Source: an uncultured Lachnospiraceae bacterium (GTDB lineage Bacteria; Bacillota; Clostridia; Lachnospirales; Lachnospiraceae). Taken from it: a stretch of DNA of 8,684 bases. The stretch is from the NCBI GenBank assembly GCA_910585545.1, contig CAJUFN010000035.1, forward strand, positions 1-8,684, in the 5' to 3' direction. The position numbers were made by a program, and so were the translations under genes. Positions 4,512-8,684 of the stretch are shown here, piece after piece (the first letter of the stretch is position 1; every line of letters starts with the position of its first letter). Below the pieces are notes generated by a model, which did not search any database, had not been told where the DNA came from, and saw nothing but the letters and a program-made list of their open reading frames with translations.

Positions 4512-5126
4512 TTATGCTACATTTTTACGAATATTCCGGATATGGTTCCCAATCTTCCCACACCGCATATCCCTTCTTTTTTGTTCTTCCTGCCACAAGA
4601 CAGTTTCCAGTGCCGCGCTGTCACTTGGGACATACTCGGAGTATAAAAATTTGCCAAATATTTTATGAGCCTCCTTACGAATCCGTTCATCTGTCTCCTG
4701 ATAATATTCACCTTTCTCATAGACAACCCTCACTTTTTCTACTGGCACAGAAACTTTTCTCACATATTCCACATGCTCCCGGTAATCAAGCGGGTACAGA
4801 TTTCCAATCACCTTCCCATCTTCCAGACCTGTCACTTCTACGGCATAAGCTAAAATCCGCTCGATTCTCCCATCACCATAATAGGTCCAGATGTTATACG
4901 CTGCAGTTTCCATCAAATACACCCGCCGCTCTTTTAGGCACCAGGTACCGCAGCGGCGGGACATCCAGAGATATGTCCGCTCCCTGAAAGGCAGCGCATC
5001 CGCTTTGGCTGCCACCTCTTCAAGCTCCTTCCGGTCATACGAAAAATCCCCCTGATAGCTCAGCGTATTCTTTTTCATGATTCTCTCTAAACTGTCCAGC
5101 AAATCAATCCCCGTAAATTTCCGCAT
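4512..5126 (-). CDS. Conserved-looking hypothetical protein, last gene of operon
   Basis: A 204-residue soluble protein of unknown function. It opens with a helical MRKFTGIDLLDSLERIMKK. A central part contains FRERTYLWMSRRCGTWCLKE (about 47-66), with two cysteines in CGTWC. Then come beta-rich segments ILAYAVEVTG, GKVIGNLYPLDYREHVEYV and EKVRVVYEKGEYY, followed by a basic helical tail. The aromatic and cysteine-rich centre suggests a small folded domain, but not one I can name. I have the impression of similar proteins in clostridial mobile elements; this could not be checked. ATG 5126 has AAGGAGC about seven bases upstream, and the gap to the preceding gene is 15 bases, so it is co-transcribed. 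Confidence 0.8.
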   Translation of the reverse strand: MRKFTGIDLLDSLERIMKKNTLSYQGDFSYDRKELEEVAAKADALPFRERTYLWMSRRCGTWCLKERRVYLMETAAYNIWTYYGDGRIERILAYAVEVTGLEDGKVIGNLYPLDYREHVEYVRKVSVPVEKVRVVYEKGEYYQETDERIRKEAHKIFGKFLYSEYVPSDSAALETVLWQEEQKRRDMRCGKIGNHIRNIRKNVA

Positions 5127-5141
5127 AAGCTGCTCCTTTCT

Positions 5142-5333
5142 TTAATCCTCCAGTATCCGCTTCCAGGTTTTGAAAATCTCCCTGACAGTATTCCCTGCCT
5201 CATCCCCTAGCAGCGGATTTTCTGCCATCTGCCCTAGATAACTCTCCAACTCCCGCATCTGTGCTTCATATGTCCTTACCACACACCGCAGGCGCCGGAT
5301 TTCCCTCTGGCATAAAATTATATCTTCACCCAT
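5142..5333 (-). CDS. Small helical hypothetical protein
   Basis: A 63-residue protein, almost entirely predicted helix with charged heptad-like spacing (ILCQREIRRLRCVVRTYEAQ, then MRELESYLGQM), so it may form a short coiled coil and act through a partner. No metal site, membrane segment or known motif is seen. ATG 5333 has AGGAGG seven bases upstream, lying inside the end of the 829-residue gene, and the two genes overlap by eight bases. This tight overlap suggests translational coupling and a matched amount with the large protein. The function is unknown. Confidence 0.78.
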   Translation of the reverse strand: MGEDIILCQREIRRLRCVVRTYEAQMRELESYLGQMAENPLLGDEAGNTVREIFKTWKRILED

Positions 5334-7815
5334 TGATATCCTCCTGTTTATCTTTCCCTGCTTCCGGGTTCACAAAGGATTCCGGAAGAAGAAAATAACC
5401 TTCCTCATAGCTTCCTTCCTCACTTGCACCGGCCATTCCGCCCAGGCTGTCCAGATACTGCTCCCCATTCTTGGAAGCGGAAATATACATATAATACTTT
5501 GCACGGATAAACTCTTTCCCTTCCAACGCATATTTTTTATAGGAATCACTCAAAACCAGTTCTGCCTTAAGCTGTTTTGCCTTCTTTTTCAGCATCTCCA
5601 CGGCCAGACAGACTGCTTCCTTCTCCTTATCCTCTGAAATCCGTTTAAAATACGGGCGCTCCAGAAACAAGGTCAGGTATTCTTTCCGTCTGTCCTCTGT
5701 CTTCACATCCGTTTCCTCCCTGGTAAGGTCCGCAAACTGCAGCCCCCAGTGTTTTCCCGGCATCCGGCAAAATGCCCCTTTTGTCAGGCGGATGATTGCC
5801 CGGAATGCAAGTGTGCCGTCCAAAGAAAGATACAGCACCTTTTTATTGGCGTCAAAACAGGACAGCAGGCATCTTTTATACCCTCCATCCCGGTAGGAGA
5901 GACAGGTATGCCCGATCACTTCCCCGATCTGCATGACCGGCAGCAAACGGTCCTCTTCCCACAGCCTCATCCGCTTTTTCTTCATTTCCATATTCTTTAT
6001 CCAAAGCTGCTGTACATCTTCCGGAACCTGAAGCGCAATCTCCCGTTCCAGATCATCTTTATAATATTTCACTTCCCGGAAACGCCCGGCAATCTCAGCA
6101 ACACAGAGGCGCCTGGTTTTTTCTTTTTTCGCTTCTAAGTCTCCGGACAAAAAAGCCCGGAAGATCTCCGCACCGCCATTACATAGGAAACGCATCAACC
6201 CTTCCCGGTTTTTATGCAGGAAGCTTTCGTCAATCCTCAGAACCTCATTCAACCGCAGCCAGCTTTCGTCAATCTCCGGCATCCGCTCCATTGCAGTCCG
6301 GAAATCGGGAAGATTATGCAGCTCTTTCAGGCTGTAAAGGAGAAAATCTGCATGGTGTCCTGTCTGAATCTCCGGAATAAAACGGCAGACCTCATCCCAC
6401 ACACTTAAGAGACGGACTGCCTGTTCGTAAGAAATCTGCTCCACATGCCCCAGTTCCGCTGCCAGCCAGCGGGAAACCGGTTTCTCTTTCAGCATCATTC
6501 CAAGCTTGCCCATCTGTTCTTCCGGCAGATTCTCCGGCAGACAGTTTCTCCCTGTCAGTTCCCGGATTGCCCGCAGGCGGTCATCAATTTTCAGGCCTGC
6601 CAGACAATGATACAATTTTACATAGCCGATATCTGCGGTGGCAAACAGCCGGATTTCTTCAAAGGTATACTCCTCCCAGGTCAAAACCTGCTTTTTTTCA
6701 TCGGAAAGGGCATTGAGCCTTACACAATCCTTCATATTTTTAGAGTTCAGCGTGTTGATATTCAGAAACATCTCATACGTATCCTTGTCCAGTAAAAGGT
6801 TCCTCCAGCCGAAATAAGTAAAATCGCGGAAATTCTCCTTCACCACAGACAGGAAATGCTTTTTCTTATGCGTGATCCCATAAACCAGCAGGCTGTTCTG
6901 CTCTCCTGACAACTGCATCATGTCCACTCCCTCCAGAATATTCCCATAAAGGAAGTTTAAATAGGATATCCGATTTTTCATGAAGGTCAGTTCCTGATCT
7001 GGCGGCATCTCTGAAAGCAGATGTTTTAACCGGTTCAGGTCATACACCAATGCCCCGTTGTCAAGCCATTGCTTCAAAAAGTTACCGGTCTCCTCCGAAG
7101 GAATCCGCTTCAGGACTTCGCCAAGCCCGGCGCTGATGACTTCCGCGTGATCCCATAATTCTTTCTCCTGTTTCTTCCCCAGGCATACACGCCTCCCTGC
7201 ATTCTCCGACAGCCTCTTGATAAGCGCGCCGTATCCCGGGCAGATGAGCCTCTTAAGGAATCCCCGCTCCTGAACCATTTTCCCTAAAAATCCACTGGAT
7301 ATCACAGGCTCTGCCAAAAGCCTGCGTTCCTTGTCCGTCAGGTCATCAATGGAAAACCCGGCGCATCCGTCCAGAACACTTAAGCCGACCATTAAATCAT
7401 CCTTTTCTTCCTCTGTCAGCGGTTCAGACATAAAATACTTTAAGCAGGTATAGGTTCTGCCTGCTTCAATCTGCCCGTCTGCCAGTACTGACGCAATCTG
7501 TTCATAAGGGTAGGACTCCGATAACGGCACATCCTTTGCTTCAATCAGTAATCTGCTGACTCTCAAAACATCATAAGATTCCTCCTGTGCCAGCCGCATT
7601 AAGTATGGCAGGAATCCCTGATCCCGTATCAAATATTCCACCGCTTTCTTGTCAAGCGCTGCAACCAGTCCTCCCGCATCCATCTGGTTAATGCTTTGAC
7701 TTATCTCCAGCAGTTTTTCTTCCTTATAATCTTTCAGCAATGAATCCGGCATATGAGCCTTTCCCATCTCCTGCATAAGCGCCAGATGCTTCAAAATATT
7801 CTTACAAAAATGCAT
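5326..7815 (-). CDS. Large uncharacterised protein (829 aa), core of the operon
   Basis: No signal peptide or membrane segment is seen. Residues 1 to about 580 are mainly helical with short repeated-looking helix pairs (for example FLPYLMRLAQEESYDVLRVS and LVYDLNRLKHLLSEM), like a helical scaffold. From about 585 the character changes: a basic helix WIKNMEMKKKRMRLW, then HTCLSYRDGGY (about 636-646), DANKKVLYLSLDG (about 655-667) and RAIIRLTKG (about 672-680), which read as a beta-rich domain with a conserved-looking Cys. It ends with YYMYISASKNGEQYLDSLGG at about 774-793. The His-Cys next to a strand recalls PcfJ-type proteins of conjugative plasmids, but only loosely. ATG 7815 has AGGAGG nine bases upstream and starts one base after the upstream stop; an ATG at 7839 has no such site. 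Function is unknown. Confidence 0.85.
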   Translation of the reverse strand: MHFCKNILKHLALMQEMGKAHMPDSLLKDYKEEKLLEISQSINQMDAGGLVAALDKKAVEYLIRDQGFLPYLMRLAQEESYDVLRVSRLLIEAKDVPLSESYPYEQIASVLADGQIEAGRTYTCLKYFMSEPLTEEEKDDLMVGLSVLDGCAGFSIDDLTDKERRLLAEPVISSGFLGKMVQERGFLKRLICPGYGALIKRLSENAGRRVCLGKKQEKELWDHAEVISAGLGEVLKRIPSEETGNFLKQWLDNGALVYDLNRLKHLLSEMPPDQELTFMKNRISYLNFLYGNILEGVDMMQLSGEQNSLLVYGITHKKKHFLSVVKENFRDFTYFGWRNLLLDKDTYEMFLNINTLNSKNMKDCVRLNALSDEKKQVLTWEEYTFEEIRLFATADIGYVKLYHCLAGLKIDDRLRAIRELTGRNCLPENLPEEQMGKLGMMLKEKPVSRWLAAELGHVEQISYEQAVRLLSVWDEVCRFIPEIQTGHHADFLLYSLKELHNLPDFRTAMERMPEIDESWLRLNEVLRIDESFLHKNREGLMRFLCNGGAEIFRAFLSGDLEAKKEKTRRLCVAEIAGRFREVKYYKDDLEREIALQVPEDVQQLWIKNMEMKKKRMRLWEEDRLLPVMQIGEVIGHTCLSYRDGGYKRCLLSCFDANKKVLYLSLDGTLAFRAIIRLTKGAFCRMPGKHWGLQFADLTREETDVKTEDRRKEYLTLFLERPYFKRISEDKEKEAVCLAVEMLKKKAKQLKAELVLSDSYKKYALEGKEFIRAKYYMYISASKNGEQYLDSLGGMAGASEEGSYEEGYFLLPESFVNPEAGKDKQEDING

Positions 7816-7816
7816 C

Positions 7817-8629
7817 CTATGCCGCCTCCTTTCTTTCATCTTCTACTTCCACACAGTCCAGCATTCTTTTCATTTCCTCAAACGTAAGCTCTTCCTTCAG
7901 AAACAGGAACCTGAGCAGTTTACACAGGCTACCCGCTTCCTCCCTTTCTAAAAGCATACAGGGATTTCTCTGGAACAGGCTGCAAAGGTATCTCTTTGTT
8001 ATGTAGCGTTTTTCTTTTTTCTCTTCTCTTTCACGGCAATATCTTTCTACATAATCATACAATTCGGCAAACTGCGTATCTGTGCCTCTGCTTTTTGCCA
8101 CCCGCCAATCGAAATCTTTCCGTATAGCCTCTTTTCTCCTTCTCTGTTCTAACAAGAGACGCCGTTTTTCCTTTTCCTGTCTCTTTAATTTAAGTTCTTC
8201 CAGCTCATCCTCTGTCAGATATATTTTCCGCAGGTTCTCCATCCCCTTTTTCCGGCCGGTCTCTGAAATTGCCAGGAATACCTTCCTCGCATCTTCTTTC
8301 GGGAACCAGAGCAAATGGTCTTCTTTGGAAAGCACCCCCGTCAGAAACGGAAGATACTGGTCGGGATAGTTCAAAAAAGTATGGCGCTCCAGGATCCAGA
8401 AAAGCTTCCGGTGGTCTTCCACACTGAGAAACGGGCGTACCAGATCAACTCCCGAAAAATTATGGGAACTATAATAATTACCGTAATAGCCTCTTCTGTG
8501 TCCGGCAACCATCCTGACGCTCTCTAACAGCAAGGCTTCAACCGCAAACAGCCCTTCATCAGAAATCCCGATTTCTTCCGCTATCCGAAACAGCATCTCT
8601 GCCGCCTTCGGCGTCTGCAGACTCTCCAT
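7817..8629 (-). CDS. Hypothetical protein with coiled coil, first gene of operon, possibly 5'-truncated
   Basis: A 270-residue soluble protein of unknown function. Residues 1-135 are helical with aromatic-rich stretches (RRGYYGNYYSSHNFSGVDLV at about 45-64, then FWILERHTFLNYPDQYLPFL). Residues about 139-172 (LTEDELEELKLKRQEKEKRR onward) are a strongly charged coiled-coil helix, and 180-270 return to globular helices with four cysteines. Its stop codon is one base from the next start, so the two are coupled. ATG 8629 has no Shine-Dalgarno sequence, unlike every other gene in the operon, and a stop codon lies two codons upstream. Direct repeats begin 14 bases upstream. The true N-terminus may have been removed by an insertion, or transcription may start so close that the gene is nearly leaderless. 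Confidence 0.78.
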   Translation of the reverse strand: MESLQTPKAAEMLFRIAEEIGISDEGLFAVEALLLESVRMVAGHRRGYYGNYYSSHNFSGVDLVRPFLSVEDHRKLFWILERHTFLNYPDQYLPFLTGVLSKEDHLLWFPKEDARKVFLAISETGRKKGMENLRKIYLTEDELEELKLKRQEKEKRRLLLEQRRRKEAIRKDFDWRVAKSRGTDTQFAELYDYVERYCREREEKKEKRYITKRYLCSLFQRNPCMLLEREEAGSLCKLLRFLFLKEELTFEEMKRMLDCVEVEDERKEAA

Positions 8630-8642
8630 TGATTATTATCAA

Positions 8643-8676
8643 GCTTGAGAGCCATCCCTATTACGCTTGAGAGCCA
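8643..8676. repeat. 12-bp direct repeats, 22-bp period, at right edge
   Basis: GCTTGAGAGCCA occurs at 8643-8654 and again at 8665-8676, 22 bases start to start. More copies could lie beyond the window. Multiple short direct repeats near an edge occur at the ends of IS21-family elements and, as iterons, in replication origins. The first fits the missing ribosome binding site of the adjoining gene; neither is proved. Confidence 0.5.
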
Positions 8677-8684
8677 CCTTGTTT

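Noticed and set aside
5749..6795. Open frames on the plus strand opposite the 829-aa gene (5749-6138, 6214-6408, 6445-6795)
   Set aside because: They are antisense to a gene with good ribosome binding site and composition, have no clear start signals, and translate to low-complexity Phe/His/Pro-rich sequence typical of antisense shadows.
7816..7839. ATG 7839 as start of the 829-aa protein (837-aa form)
   Set aside because: It overlaps the upstream gene and has no ribosome binding site, while ATG 7815 has AGGAGG nine bases upstream.
8643..8684. CRISPR array at the right edge
   Set aside because: The repeat is only 12 bp with a 10-bp interval and two visible copies; CRISPR repeats and spacers are each about 25-40 bp.

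Overview
The window looks like accessory chromosomal or integrated-element DNA from a low-to-mid GC Firmicute, most likely a gut Lachnospiraceae-type clostridium. The reasons are near-universal AGGAGG-type ribosome binding sites, TTGACA/TATAAT promoters, small Cro/C1-type regulators, a YFSQTG flavodoxin next to a zinc-ribbon protein, and an Rpn-family C-terminal remnant. No rRNA, tRNA, CRISPR array or complete transposase was seen. The taxonomic call is inference from style, not a database match.

Left part (1-1411), all on the minus strand: a zinc-ribbon protein (429-800) followed two bases later by a flavodoxin (from 426, running off the left edge), with a recognisable promoter at 834-862. 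Next to them is a membrane-anchored protein of unknown function (959-1411).

Middle part (1412-3265) is a regulatory cluster with three small HTH regulators on the plus strand (1531-1767, 2623-2862, 2988-3209) and a small helical protein on the minus strand (1970-2290). The first and third regulators are close paralogues. Each has the same cassette layout: two 15-bp direct-repeat operators exactly 25 bp apart, a TATAAT box, the gene, and a GCATGG hairpin terminator. The first operator pair also overlaps the promoter of the divergent membrane protein. The 312-bp gap 2311-2622 between the small helical protein and the second regulator has no gene. It carries two copies of a degenerate 52-bp element with palindromic ends and a separate 7-bp inverted repeat, so it is probably a shared operator region. 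The small helical protein appears to have lost frame at a run of six A near its 5' end: the good ribosome binding site serves a 7-codon ORF whose TGA overlaps the downstream ATG.

3266-4511 is a patchwork: two hairpins, the C-terminal remnant of an Rpn-type nuclease gene, a visibly AT-rich gene for an HEXXH putative zinc metalloprotein with its own promoter, and a third copy of the GCATGG hairpin.

Right part (4512-8629) is a tightly packed four-gene minus-strand operon (270, 829, 63 and 204 aa; gaps of 1 bp, -8 bp and 15 bp), each gene after the first with a clear Shine-Dalgarno sequence. I cannot assign functions to these proteins. The packing suggests one co-expressed system, probably cargo or accessory functions of a mobile element. 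The first gene lacks a ribosome binding site, and directly upstream are two 12-bp direct repeats 22 bp apart reaching the right edge, which may be the end of an inserted element. This operon, with the large uncharacterised protein, is the best candidate for an undescribed system here.
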